DNA from: Spirochaetota bacterium
GTDB taxonomy: Bacteria; Spirochaetota; UBA4802; UBA5550
Length of the DNA stretch: 64,000 nucleotides
Assembly (NCBI GenBank): GCA_016933025.1
Contig: JAFGBT010000010.1
Location: 28,514-92,513 of the forward strand
Direction: 5' to 3'
Under the pieces are notes generated by a model. That model saw nothing but the letters and a program-made list of their open reading frames with translations, did not search any database and was not told where the DNA came from. Of the stretch, positions 54,621 through 63,832 are shown in pieces. How positions within the stretch are numbered: the stretch's first letter is position 1; each line of letters begins with the position of its first letter. Position numbers and translations under genes: made by a program.

Positions 54621-55751
54621 TCAATCAGTTTTTAAATTTTTTATTATTTTTGCTTTTTCGTACAGTTTTTCCATGACATTCTTCGCAATCATCCGCATGC
54701 TCTCTTCCCTGAGGTTGTCGGCGATGGCATTGTAGTCTTTCTCTGATGGAGTTTCATTCCTGAGATTTTTCATTACCGGCGTGAAAATATAAATGCCTGA
54801 CTCTGCTATGATCGCTCTCGACGACCTGTTGACTCCAATCTCCATGAAATCTTCGAGAAAGATTTTTGAGTTGGCTATGCTCGAAATTGGCTGGCCCTTG
54901 GCATCGGTAGGCTTGCCGCCGATCGGAAATACTTTTGACACGGCCACGCGGCCTTTCAGGACGGCCTGAGCTTCATCGAATGATCCCCCCCTGATGGCGA
55001 TTTCGTTTACCTTTTCGATAGTGTTTTTTTTGATGGAGCTGATTTTCGCTGATTCGATCTTTTTCCTGATACGCTCCCTGTCCGTCTTGGGGTCCTTCAC
55101 CTCTTCTTTGTTTTTAGCCATCTCGGCGGCAATGTCGCCGTCCGTTACCTCTGTCTGCGCGCGATACATGTTCTGCATGTCCATGAGGCTCAGGAAGGAG
55201 TACTTGATCTGAATTCTGGAGTTTTTTGCGACGTACTCGGCCTTTACTTCCTCAGAGGGGATCGCGACGCCCATGCGGAAGGCCTTTATAAACCTTTCGC
55301 GAAGCATGTCCTTGCGGATTATTTTCTGTAAATCGTTAAAGCTGATGTTTACACGCTCGAGGAAATAATTGAGCCGCTCCGCATTAACTCTGCCCGTTTC
55401 CGGGTCTCGCAGGGCCGGCATCTGTAATATTGACTCCTTGAGACTTTCGTCTGTTACATAAAATCCCTCTTCGTGGGCGTGCTGGAGCATGAGAACATGA
55501 TTGATGTATTCGTTCAGGATCATGCCGTCCATCTTGGGGTCGGCCCGCATGGCGCCGAACCTGTTGTCCCGGTACCTGGCAAAGTCAACCCGGCCGACCT
55601 TTTCCCCGTTGACGACCGCGACGACCGACTGATCGAGGCCCATCCTGGATATGAAGTCGGGCATGCCGAAGGATATTACTATGATCAGCACGAAAAATCC
55701 CGTTATGGTGTAGCTCACGACTTTAAGTAATGGTGACTTTGAATCGAACAT
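54621..55751 (-). CDS. SurA/PpiD-like membrane-anchored chaperone
   Basis: The 376-residue product has one N-terminal membrane helix (about 12-32) and a SurA N-terminal-type domain (VVAVVNGEKVGRVDFARY, then MILNEYINHVLMLQHAHEEGF and RFIKAFRMG). This is the arrangement of PpiD and its relatives, periplasmic chaperones for outer-membrane proteins. I do not see a clear parvulin isomerase domain; the C-terminal part (SKVFPIGGKP and following) may be a degenerate one. It is expressed alone, separated from cheX by 60 bases. Confidence 0.75.
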   Translation of the reverse strand: MFDSKSPLLKVVSYTITGFFVLIIVISFGMPDFISRMGLDQSVVAVVNGEKVGRVDFARYRDNRFGAMRADPKMDGMILNEYINHVLMLQHAHEEGFYVTDESLKESILQMPALRDPETGRVNAERLNYFLERVNISFNDLQKIIRKDMLRERFIKAFRMGVAIPSEEVKAEYVAKNSRIQIKYSFLSLMDMQNMYRAQTEVTDGDIAAEMAKNKEEVKDPKTDRERIRKKIESAKISSIKKNTIEKVNEIAIRGGSFDEAQAVLKGRVAVSKVFPIGGKPTDAKGQPISSIANSKIFLEDFMEIGVNRSSRAIIAESGIYIFTPVMKNLRNETPSEKDYNAIADNLREESMRMIAKNVMEKLYEKAKIIKNLKTD

Positions 55752-55874
55752 TGCATTATCCTTTCATATAAATAGATTCCCGCTTGCGCGGGAATAACAG
55801 ATGACTGTAATGACGGCCTCATCATGAAGTGTCAATGGTATGGTTCCGGCCCTATTTTTGTCAATGAGATTAAT

Positions 55875-56045
55875 CTACACTGCCGGAGGCTCAGCCTCAT
55901 CAACCAGCATGACCGGAATACCGTCCCTGACAGGGTATCTCCGGCCGCATTCGATGCATACGATCTTTTCCTCCTTGGCATTGTACTCGATGTCCCCCCG
56001 GCAGGCCGGGCATGCAAGGATTTCGATGAGCTTTGTGTCGATCAT
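55875..56045 (-). CDS. Trm112-family small zinc protein
   Basis: The start at 56045 has GAGGT six bases upstream and gives 56 residues beginning MIDTKLIEILACPACRGDI. The pattern CPAC, then CIECGRRYPVRDGIPVML is the Trm112 zinc fold. Trm112 proteins stabilise methyltransferases in eukaryotes and archaea; the bacterial role is less clear. It is upstream of the SurA-like gene, on the same strand and about 120 bases away. Confidence 0.88.
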   Translation of the reverse strand: MIDTKLIEILACPACRGDIEYNAKEEKIVCIECGRRYPVRDGIPVMLVDEAEPPAV

Positions 56046-56326
56046 GCCATACCTCGTGTCTTGGTTCAAATATGGTTATCCTCGCAGGTTGGTTATACGT
56101 CAATTACAATTTCGTGCTTAATCCAGGGTATATTTCTGTGAAATAGTTTACTATGACCATGAAAAATCATCAAAAAAGCCAATTTTTTTAAATTCTGCGC
56201 ATACATTTAAGGAAAGGGGGATAAGCCTGTTTTATATGTAAAGATGAACAGGAAATGAATATTCCCCGCATGCGTGTTCGGATGAGATGCGAATTGCCGT
56301 TTGAAGCTATACAGGATAATCCGTAA

Positions 56327-58225
56327 TCACGGTACGGAAACAGGCAGTTGGTCTCGCGCCACGACGCTTAATCGTACATTGCTCCTCATCGGAATGACCC
56401 AGGATTTCGTCCCGATAAGGTTTTTAGCCGCCAGATAGTAGAAATTTGACGCAGGGGGCATGGTCTCACTCGGAATTGAAGTCTGAATAACCGGCCCGTC
56501 GTAATATGAGCCTTCGTACCAGTATCTGTAATTGTACAGATTGATTGAGCCTAAATCATAATCAATCCCGGATATAGTGCTGGTGGCCCAGTCGTTGATG
56601 TTGTACCTGAATGTTTCCGGCGTGTCGGTTTTGTCCGAGAGGATGTTGGTCACGCCCCATTTCCTGAGTACCGTGCCGAAGCTTTCACCGGTGCCTGACA
56701 GGGCGTATTCGATGGCCGCGTAGTCTGTGCTGTCGTTGTGCATAACATTCTGAAAAAATCCGGCGCCTCCGTAATTTCTTGCCAGATACGATCCGAGCGC
56801 GTAGTTGAGAGAGTATCCCAGCAGGACGCCGGCGCCGCTGTACCAGGATGTCACTGAAAATGTATTGAAGTAATTGAAGAGCGGAAGCCTGCCATTCATA
56901 TTGTTGTCCGGGCCGGCGGTGGCGGTGTCGTAATCAACGCCGCGGGGGCCGTTCACCTCAATGAGTTGTGCCACCAGATCTTCAGTCGCGAGCGAGCACA
57001 TCTCGTCGATCCAGATTTCAGTGCCCTCGCCCCCGGTACGCATGACGTTTTTCTGGTAAAAATGGATCATGTGCTGAAACTCGTGCGCAAGCGTGGAGAC
57101 AATGTCCGAGGGCCATTTATCGGTTATGTTCCAGATGCCGCCTGATTTCGTCGCGAACAGAACGGCGTCGAGATAGAACATGATCCTTTCATTGGAGTAG
57201 GATATGGCCGTCTTTTTGAAGTTGTCCTTGGCCCAGAAATAACCGAGTACGCCGCCGTTTTGGGAATTGTCATTGTCAATATCATAGAGAAGGATGGTAA
57301 TCTCGTTGGTGACGTCTATCAGTTTATTGCGGTCGCGCTCTGAAAGGGATGAGTCTGTGAGAGGGCCCCATTCCTCTCCATAGATATTGGAGACCCAGTC
57401 GTAAATGTCGTTGTTGAGGTCGGTTTTGATGAATTGATCTGCTAAATCCGTTACCATATCCTGGTTTATCTTATTAGTCGTGGTGCCGCCACTATACCAG
57501 CAGTTGTCCGCGACCCAGATGTTCAGTGTTTTGGCGCCTAATGCGGTTTCGACCGTGCGGACCTCGCGGCACGTTGCGTTGACGGTCGTATATTTGTCGA
57601 TTCTAAGAGCGCTTCCCGATCCTTCTGCGTCATATAACGGTCTGTCCGGAGGGACTATGCTCAGCAGCAGCGTGACCGGGTTTATGCTGTTCAGGAGCGC
57701 GAAGGGATTTCTGTTGAACTCGCTGATCTCCGGTTTGCCCCGGATGCCGGCCGCGCCGCCGGGGACCGGGGTCTGTGTATTCCCGTCGCCTGATTCCGGA
57801 ATGATGTCCTGGTATATGCTTTGCTCCGGATCTGTTACCGCTGGATAGGAGCTTTTTGAATAGGGGCTGGTGTTGGTGAAAATGAAATACACGTCCTTTG
57901 GGGAGTCGTTGATCGTAAGAGAATACTGTAAATTAACATTGGGAACAGGATCATCGGCGGAGAGGAGATACTGGTTATTGTCTCCATCGGTGAGTGAGTA
58001 TTGCGTGGGTTCATAGAGTGTTAAGCTGTACTCGAGTGATCCGTCAAATGCATCGTTAAGCGACCCGTCCACATAGATGATCGGATTATACAGGGCGAGG
58101 AGAGATTTTGGCGAAGTACCTGCCTCATCATTACAGCCGGCCTGAAGAAGAAAAGGCGAAGCGATAAATAATGCGAGAATGAGCCTGATTATTTTCGTGG
58201 TGAGGATACTTCTAAAGAATTTCAT
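56327..58225 (-). CDS. Lipoprotein with M30 (hyicolysin)-like metallopeptidase domain
   Basis: The start at 58225 gives MKFFRSILTT, followed by a signal ending in LLQAGC, a lipobox. The 632-residue protein contains ALHEFQHMIHF-like sequence (STLAHEFQHMIHF), a zinc HExxH motif, followed by IWIDEMCSLATEDLV, where the Glu may be the third ligand. This arrangement resembles M30 hyicolysin-like peptidases. The first 180 residues are Asn/Asp/Ser-rich. A surface or periplasmic protease is likely; its substrate is unknown. Confidence 0.78.
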   Translation of the reverse strand: MKFFRSILTTKIIRLILALFIASPFLLQAGCNDEAGTSPKSLLALYNPIIYVDGSLNDAFDGSLEYSLTLYEPTQYSLTDGDNNQYLLSADDPVPNVNLQYSLTINDSPKDVYFIFTNTSPYSKSSYPAVTDPEQSIYQDIIPESGDGNTQTPVPGGAAGIRGKPEISEFNRNPFALLNSINPVTLLLSIVPPDRPLYDAEGSGSALRIDKYTTVNATCREVRTVETALGAKTLNIWVADNCWYSGGTTTNKINQDMVTDLADQFIKTDLNNDIYDWVSNIYGEEWGPLTDSSLSERDRNKLIDVTNEITILLYDIDNDNSQNGGVLGYFWAKDNFKKTAISYSNERIMFYLDAVLFATKSGGIWNITDKWPSDIVSTLAHEFQHMIHFYQKNVMRTGGEGTEIWIDEMCSLATEDLVAQLIEVNGPRGVDYDTATAGPDNNMNGRLPLFNYFNTFSVTSWYSGAGVLLGYSLNYALGSYLARNYGGAGFFQNVMHNDSTDYAAIEYALSGTGESFGTVLRKWGVTNILSDKTDTPETFRYNINDWATSTISGIDYDLGSINLYNYRYWYEGSYYDGPVIQTSIPSETMPPASNFYYLAAKNLIGTKSWVIPMRSNVRLSVVARDQLPVSVP

Positions 58226-58440
58226 ATTCCATTCATTATATATCATCCAGGGAGATATTGCGGAATTGTCCGCAGAACACCTTCATCTCCAAATAAGCAT
58301 GATATGCACCTGTTTCAATAAATTTAGCATTAATCAATTATACAATTAATTCATGTCCTGAGCAAGTGTCAAATATATAAATTGTACATTAATAAGTGCC
58401 TTTTTCAGCAAGAATATGACATAAAATTCGTATTTAATAA

Positions 58441-58482
58441 AAAAAAACGGCATGGGAACCCCTCGACAGAGGGCCCCATGCC
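58441..58482 (-). terminator. Rho-independent terminator of the vWA gene
   Basis: Read on the minus strand, GGCATGGG (complement of 58475-58482) pairs with CCCATGCC (complement of 58449-58456), with an inner CCCTC/GAGGG stem, and ends in seven T. It lies directly after the stop of the vWA gene. Confidence 0.88.
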
Positions 58483-58500
58483 TCAGGATTCCTGCATATA

Positions 58501-60147
58501 TTATTTCTTTAAAAGTGCGCACGTTTCTATCATGCCGATGAATTCAGCGCGGTACCCCTCCTTGTCTTTGCTCATCGCGCCCCGGGCAAGCTGCCGTACG
58601 TCTTTCAGGGATAGATCCTTAACGTACTTCGAGTCCCTGAGAATCATCCCGAAGCCGGCCACTGCGGCGGAGAACCTGAAGTTTTCCGATGCCCTGCCGA
58701 GTGCCGTACCAGGATCGGTCACGGTTGCCGTAATGAGCCTGCTGGTCTCCATGCGGGGATGCTTGTACCGGAGTTTCACGGTCATCACCTCGGCGCATCC
58801 GGACGCGTCGGGATTGATGACGGTCTGCTGGTATTTGAGCGGGTCCGTGGTGTTGACCTTTTGCCTTGAGCCCGCGGGTACGATCTCATAGAGCGCCGTG
58901 ACCGTGTGGCCGGCTCCCAGCTCACCCGCGTCTTTCAGGTCGTTGTTGAAGTCCTCGTTCGCCATGACCCTGGTCTCGTATCCGACGAGCCGGTAGGCTT
59001 TCACCCTGCTCGGGTTGAACTCGATCTGGATCTTGACGTCTTTCGCGATCGTGAACATGTTGGCGCGCATCTGGGTCACAAACACCTTCCGCGCCTCCTT
59101 GATGCTGTCGATGTAAAAGTAGTTTCCGTTGCCGGCCCTGCTTATCTGCTCCATGCGGCCGTCCTTGTAGTTGCCCATGCCGAAGCCGCATATGGTAAGG
59201 TAGATGCCGCTCTTTCGGTTCTTTTCCATCATCCGCACCAGGTCGCCTGTCGAGGATACGCCGACGTTGAAGTCGCCGTCAGTGCAGAGGATCACCCGGT
59301 TGTTCCCGCCTGCGATCAGGTTTTCGCCCGCGACCTTGTATGCAAGGGAGAGTCCCGCGCCGCCCGCGGTGCTGCCGCCGGCCTGCAGCTGGTCCATGGC
59401 GGCGATGATGGCGTCCCTGCGGCTTGCGGGAGTGGAAGGGAGGACGAGGCCGGCCGATCCGGCGTATGCGACAACAGCCACGCGGTCCCGTGCGGAAAGT
59501 TCGCCCAGGAGAAGCTTGAGCGACTGCTTCAGGAGCGGGAGCTTGTTGGCGTCTTGCATGGACCCGGAGGAATCGATCAGAAAGACCAGGTTGCTCGGCT
59601 TCAGGTTGCTGTAATCAAGAGACCTGCCCTGGAGGCCGATATGAACAAGACGGCTGCCGGCGTTCCACGGGCACCCGGAGATTTCGGTAATTACCGAAAA
59701 AGGATCGCTGCCGTTCGGCTGCGGGTAATCGTAATCGAAATAGTTGATCATCTCCTCGATCCGTACGGCATCAATCGGCGGCATCTGGCTTCCGGTTATA
59801 AAGCGCCGTACGTTTGCATACGAGGCCGTGTCAACGTCAATCGAGAATGTTGAAAGCGGGTTCTGCTTCGCGTCCTTGAATTCATTCTCCGCCACGTGAT
59901 CGTATTCCTCGGTATTGAAACTGGGCTGGACGTATGCGTCCTGACTGAGAGCCATGCCCATGGCCCTGCCCGAGGGGGCCGGCGCCGACATTTTTTTGGA
60001 GGCGGCATAGTCACATGCCTCAACCTCCTCAAGTGCCGTTTTTTCAGGATGAAGTTTTTGAGCCGTGGTGCCGCATCCCGCGGCCAGCTGTCCGATAGCC
60101 AGGCCCGCGATCATGATAATCAGCGCCTTGAGTGATGTTGTTTTCAT
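58501..60147 (-). CDS. Von Willebrand factor A lipoprotein (YfbK-like)
   Basis: The signal ends in LAAGC (Cys25). The 548 residues follow the YfbK order: an N-terminal von Willebrand-associated region (LSTFSIDVDTASYANVRRF), a vWA domain with intact MIDAS motif FLIDSSGSM, and a C-terminal region (RYKHPRMETSRLITATV, then FRFSAAVAGFGMILRDS). MIDAS domains bind Mg2+ and protein ligands. An AAAGGAG site is seven bases before the ATG. It probably acts at the membrane surface in protein complexes; the partner is unknown. Confidence 0.9.
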   Translation of the reverse strand: MKTTSLKALIIMIAGLAIGQLAAGCGTTAQKLHPEKTALEEVEACDYAASKKMSAPAPSGRAMGMALSQDAYVQPSFNTEEYDHVAENEFKDAKQNPLSTFSIDVDTASYANVRRFITGSQMPPIDAVRIEEMINYFDYDYPQPNGSDPFSVITEISGCPWNAGSRLVHIGLQGRSLDYSNLKPSNLVFLIDSSGSMQDANKLPLLKQSLKLLLGELSARDRVAVVAYAGSAGLVLPSTPASRRDAIIAAMDQLQAGGSTAGGAGLSLAYKVAGENLIAGGNNRVILCTDGDFNVGVSSTGDLVRMMEKNRKSGIYLTICGFGMGNYKDGRMEQISRAGNGNYFYIDSIKEARKVFVTQMRANMFTIAKDVKIQIEFNPSRVKAYRLVGYETRVMANEDFNNDLKDAGELGAGHTVTALYEIVPAGSRQKVNTTDPLKYQQTVINPDASGCAEVMTVKLRYKHPRMETSRLITATVTDPGTALGRASENFRFSAAVAGFGMILRDSKYVKDLSLKDVRQLARGAMSKDKEGYRAEFIGMIETCALLKK

Positions 60148-60501
60148 GGTTCCGCTCCTTTACAATAAAATTGGGTTTAAAGAAATTGCATGGTATACTA
60201 TCGGGATCAGTATCCATAGGTACGTGCTATGCGTAGCGAATTAAGTTTCTTGCCTGCCATGATTTTTTATTCCGCAATAAATCGTTCATCTGCCTGATAG
60301 ACAGTGCTTTCATGCAAGTGGTTCTCGATTTTCAAGGGCTTTCCGGAAATTTTTACAAGCCGGGCGACGACAAGCCGAAGCCTCCTCATGGGGATGAGGC
60401 TTTGACTGATATGCGGAGGTGCCGTTATTACTTTTCGGGGGTACCCGGCGGCATTAAGGAGACAGACGCGTCTATCATTCCATGCCGCGTGTGGTCAGTG
60501 G
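60148..60501 (-). other. Intergenic region upstream of the vWA gene
   Basis: It separates two minus-strand genes. AAGCCTCCTCAT and ATGAGGCTT near 60377-60404 can form an imperfect hairpin. A plus-strand frame of 86 codons crosses it but has no ribosome site and no familiar sequence. Otherwise nothing is seen. Confidence 0.5.
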
Positions 60502-60675
60502 TTACTTCATGGTGCTCAGATTCACCGGGCTGGACCATTCACACCGAGAGCATCGGTATCCGGAGTACTTAATCGATCCGGACGGCTCCTTTTCGACCCT
60601 GGCCATTACAAGGGCCTCGCAGGACGGGCAGTGTTTGGCAATAAGCTCGTAATCTTCTTTGGGTTCGCTTCTCAT
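60502..60675 (-). CDS. Small zinc-ribbon-like protein
   Basis: The start at 60675 is preceded by GAGG; upstream in-frame ATG codons add 10-11 residues. The 57-residue product has HCPSC and RCSRC, two CxxC-type pairs separated by about 21 residues, typical of a small zinc ribbon. It is acidic to neutral with no other domain. The function is unknown. It lies alone between the vWA and MDR genes. Confidence 0.6.
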   Translation of the reverse strand: MRSEPKEDYELIAKHCPSCEALVMARVEKEPSGSIKYSGYRCSRCEWSSPVNLSTMK

Positions 60676-60849
60676 TATGCTTTTCCTCAACAGTAAATCC
60701 ATCATCGATGCTAAAAGAAAAAAGTTATAACATATTTTTCATATCGGCAATAGTGTCAATAAAAAAAGTGACTATTTTTTTAATTTGTCGGATTATGAAT
60801 GAGGGTGTCAGAGTAACCTGAAGTAACAATAAATTCGTCGGTCCAATTT

Positions 60850-62247
60850 CTAATCGTGCCTGATAACCACTTTTAATGAATCTTTTGCCTGGCTGTATGC
60901 CGCGGGGATCCGGTCGGCAGTGAATTCGTGAGTAATGAGGTGGCTCTCCATCAGGTTCAGGATATCCCTGTTTTGCTTGAGGGTTCGTATGGCACGACGG
61001 AAGTCCCCGCAGCGGGAGGTGCGCAGCAGTTTCCCCGCCTTGATGTGCCTGAGCAGGGGGTTGTCGCCGGCAGTACCGCTGAAGAGGATGGCCCCGCGCG
61101 GCCGAACTATCGAGTTTTCATTTTCGATGGAGGGCCTTATGCACCCGTCAATCTCAGATTCTGAAGAGGCTATTGCGATGTCAAAGCGGGGCAGGCGTCC
61201 CTGGAAATCCGCGCCGCATAGAAATTCCAGCCCTTCCTTGACGCTGCCGCGGAATGATCTGAAATGACCCGGTAAATGAATAATACTATTACCGGGTGAA
61301 ATATAGAGCCATTTATTGCGGCGGTATTCGGATTCCGAGTGGAATTCGAGGTTGTGCTCGGATAGGGGGAGGAGTGACAGCTCGTCTACCACCAGCTCGG
61401 TGAGGTGCCTGATGCCATGGAATTCCAGGCCGTGGGTTGATTTGAGGTGGACCTCGTTCCGCGAAAGGGCGAGCGCCGTTTCGAGGCCGTCAATCGATCC
61501 GGATGCATCGAAAACAGTTTCGTAGGTTGCTCCCGGAGCCGGACCCTCTCCGATATCAACGACGCTGTCGGCGCCAAGGGCCTTGGCGCGGTCGAGGTTG
61601 CGGGCGTTCCGGGCAACCGCGGTCACGGTGAAATCGATGCCTGTCTCGGCCCGGTATGCGGAGAGGGCCGCGATAATGAGGAGCCCGAGCCTGCCCGGTC
61701 CCAGGACAGCCGCCGCGTCGCCGGAGCGGGGAGGGGATACGGTCACAGCATGGAGCGCGGCGGCGAAGGGCTCTATCAGAACTGCCGCGCGCCCCGGGAG
61801 CCCTTCGGTCGGCAGGGCCGCGTTCACCGGGGCCAGTATCCATCGGCCGAACCCGCCCGGCAGACGGTCGATCCCGAGCACCATTCGCGCGGGGCAGTGG
61901 GAGGGGAGCCCGGAACGGCAGAATACCTCCGGCGAGCTGTCGCCGCGTGCAATGCAGGTGTCGTTTATCTCGACCACATATTCGTCGCCGGTGTCTGGGT
62001 CGCGGGCCACAACTTCATGGCCGATAATCTGCGGTAATGGAAACGGCAGGTGTCTCCTGGCCAGGTCCGTGGAGCAGATGCCGCAGTACCGTGTCTGCAG
62101 CAACCGGTACCCGGGACCGAGGATCAGATGCTCCCTGCCGTTTCTGGTTATCGTCCAGCCGCTCCCGGCGTCGCCATCGAAGCGGTAGTCTGATTCTATA
62201 AATGAGTCTTCCGATGTGTATTCCAGCGCCCTGAAGGCTTTAATCAA
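60850..62247 (-). CDS. Medium-chain dehydrogenase/reductase (MDR) family oxidoreductase
   Basis: The N-terminal part has the MDR active-site motifs YCGICSTDLARR and IIGHEVVA (zinc-binding Cys and His/Glu region). A Rossmann part reads AAVLGPGRLGLLIIAAL with LDRAKALGADSVVDIG. The usual four-cysteine structural zinc lobe is reduced to a segment FCRSGLPSHCP with two Cys. The length of 465 residues is about 110 more than typical, with an insert after the Rossmann part and an unusual C-terminus. It probably oxidises an alcohol or polyol with NAD(P); the substrate is unknown. It is four bases from the MORN gene end, on the same strand. Confidence 0.8.
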   Translation of the reverse strand: MIKAFRALEYTSEDSFIESDYRFDGDAGSGWTITRNGREHLILGPGYRLLQTRYCGICSTDLARRHLPFPLPQIIGHEVVARDPDTGDEYVVEINDTCIARGDSSPEVFCRSGLPSHCPARMVLGIDRLPGGFGRWILAPVNAALPTEGLPGRAAVLIEPFAAALHAVTVSPPRSGDAAAVLGPGRLGLLIIAALSAYRAETGIDFTVTAVARNARNLDRAKALGADSVVDIGEGPAPGATYETVFDASGSIDGLETALALSRNEVHLKSTHGLEFHGIRHLTELVVDELSLLPLSEHNLEFHSESEYRRNKWLYISPGNSIIHLPGHFRSFRGSVKEGLEFLCGADFQGRLPRFDIAIASSESEIDGCIRPSIENENSIVRPRGAILFSGTAGDNPLLRHIKAGKLLRTSRCGDFRRAIRTLKQNRDILNLMESHLITHEFTADRIPAAYSQAKDSLKVVIRHD

Positions 62248-62250
62248 TGA

Positions 62251-62739
62251 TTATTGTTCTCCCTGGAACACGTTGTTCTTCCACAGGCCGTTGAGGGTTC
62301 TTCCATCAACGTAGTACATGACGCCCTGGCCCTCGCGCCTGTCGTCCTTGAATTCGCCGACATACTTGTCGCCGGTTTTCCAGATATAGCTGCCCTGGCC
62401 GTTCATTCTGCCGTTCTTGAATTCGCCTTCGTACTTGTCTCCGGTGGACCAGGTATAGGTCCCGTTGCCCTCCTTGATGTCATTGACATAGAAGCCCTTG
62501 TAGATGTCGCCATTGGCCCAGGTATAAATACCCTCGCCGTTTCGCATTCCTGATTTATACGGACCCACGTACTTGTCCCCTGCCTTCCAGAGGTATTCGC
62601 CATCGCCCTCTCTCGCCTCGTCCTTTACCGCTCCTACATATTTATCACCCGACGGATAGTCGACGGTGGTTTTGCAGCCGATGATGACGAGCGCCGCGGC
62701 CATGGCAATAATAGAAATAAAAACAATTTTTGATTTCAT
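62251..62739 (-). CDS. MORN-repeat lipoprotein
   Basis: The start at 62739 has GGAGAT upstream and yields a signal ending in VIIGC (Cys22). About six MORN repeats of 23 residues follow, for example GDKYVGPYKSGMRNGEGIYT, GDIYKGFYVNDIKEGNGTYT and GDKYEGEFKNGRMNGQGSYI. MORN repeats are often linked to membrane lipids or phosphoinositide-related proteins, though bacterial roles vary. The 162-residue lipoprotein is likely surface or periplasmic. It is the first gene before the MDR gene, four bases apart, so both may share its promoter. Confidence 0.88.
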   Translation of the reverse strand: MKSKIVFISIIAMAAALVIIGCKTTVDYPSGDKYVGAVKDEAREGDGEYLWKAGDKYVGPYKSGMRNGEGIYTWANGDIYKGFYVNDIKEGNGTYTWSTGDKYEGEFKNGRMNGQGSYIWKTGDKYVGEFKDDRREGQGVMYYVDGRTLNGLWKNNVFQGEQ

Positions 62740-62770
62740 TCCATATCTCCTTTTGCTATTTTTATTAACA

Positions 62771-62799
62771 TGTATATAGACTAGTTTTAGATATGTCAA
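62771..62799 (-). promoter_or_regulatory. Promoter of the MORN lipoprotein gene
   Basis: On the minus strand TTGACA (62794-62799), 17 bases, TATACA (62771-62776), about 30 bases upstream of the start codon. This is one of the best sigma-70 matches in the window. Confidence 0.7.
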
Positions 62800-63031
62800 T
62801 AGGATTTATGAAAATACTGTTATCCTTGACGAACCATGACTATTTTAATTGCGTGAATCATTCTGAGCTGATATCACTCAGCATTAAACGAACAAAGCAG
62901 GATAGCTGACGTGATACGAGCATAGTTCATTATATTCCCGACAGGGTAATATTCTTACGAGACCGAAAAAAATTTTTTTCACCCGGCTATAATTTATTAA
63001 CAATAAAGCCTCAGACTTGCGGATATTTAAG

Positions 63032-63060
63032 TTGACTTTAAATTACTTTATTACTATATT
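63032..63060 (+). promoter_or_regulatory. Promoter candidate for the beta-barrel gene
   Basis: TTGACT (63032-63037), 17 bases, TATATT (63055-63060) in AT-rich DNA. Confidence 0.6.
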
Positions 63061-63193
63061 ATTTAACAGTTTTTTGAAGTAATTTCAGTGATATAAGCGG
63101 TAATAATGCAGCGTGTAAATCCTGCGAATCTGTACTGATTGTTTAGGGACTGCTTATAGTTGATTAATGTTGATTTCAGGGGATTGCCCTCAT

Positions 63194-63832
63194 ATGAAAT
63201 TGAGATATCTTGCATTATCCCTATGCATGGTGATCAGCGGCAGTGCCGCGAGGGCAGCGGCCGTCTTTGAAGTGAGTGATTATGTGAAAGCGGGGATACG
63301 CCCTTTATACGCGATTGTCCTGGGCGATTATTTTGGGAAGTATTCGCACGCGCCGGGTTTCATCGCATACGCCAGGGGCGGATATCAGCTCAATGTCGAT
63401 GACAAGCTCCTGCTGTACCCGGAATTGAGCTGGGGATTCCTGTATATGGATCATGAATCTGAAAGCGGAAGGAGACTGATGCTTTTCCCGTTTTCAATCA
63501 GTATTTTGTTTGATGCCAGCCCTCTTAATTTCAATACCCCTGCCGGGACCTTCGTCCTAAAGCCAGGCATAGGTTTGGGAGCGTATATAAACGATTACCG
63601 CAGTACAAGGACTGGAGCTACCGGCTGCGATTTCGGTTTCCAGGTCGGCATCAATCTTGAATATACCCATGTGAACATGAAAAACTGCTACGTGGAGATT
63701 CAAATCGACCACCTGCTGACCACCAATTTCAACAAGACGCTCCCGATGCTCTCCTTCAGCGTCGGGGCGGGGTATGCCTTTGATATGCGAAAATATAAAA
63801 AGCGTGACGCGCCGACGAGCGGGGGCTTATGA
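63194..63832 (+). CDS. Outer-membrane beta-barrel protein
   Basis: The start at 63194 gives MKLRYLALSLCMVISGSAAR and a signal peptide cut near ARA; an ATG at 63167 is an alternative. The 212 residues show alternating amphipathic strands with aromatic ends (LLYPELSWGFLYMDHES, AGTFVLKPGIGLGAYINDY, LEYTHVNMKNCYVEIQIDH, LSFSVGAGYAFDM), consistent with an 8- to 10-stranded barrel. The ligand is unknown. Its stop overlaps the ATG of a tiny lipoprotein gene. Confidence 0.72.
   Translation: MKLRYLALSLCMVISGSAARAAAVFEVSDYVKAGIRPLYAIVLGDYFGKYSHAPGFIAYARGGYQLNVDDKLLLYPELSWGFLYMDHESESGRRLMLFPFSISILFDASPLNFNTPAGTFVLKPGIGLGAYINDYRSTRTGATGCDFGFQVGINLEYTHVNMKNCYVEIQIDHLLTTNFNKTLPMLSFSVGAGYAFDMRKYKKRDAPTSGGL

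Larger units (their letters stand above)
62740..63193. other. Divergent AT-rich control region
   Basis: About 450 bases hold the minus-strand promoter of the MORN gene and a plus-strand promoter candidate for the barrel gene. No other element is seen. Confidence 0.6.

Noticed and set aside
60312..60572. Plus-strand frame of 86 codons in the gap before the zinc-ribbon gene
   Set aside because: No ribosome site, no recognisable sequence, and it overlaps a better minus-strand candidate.
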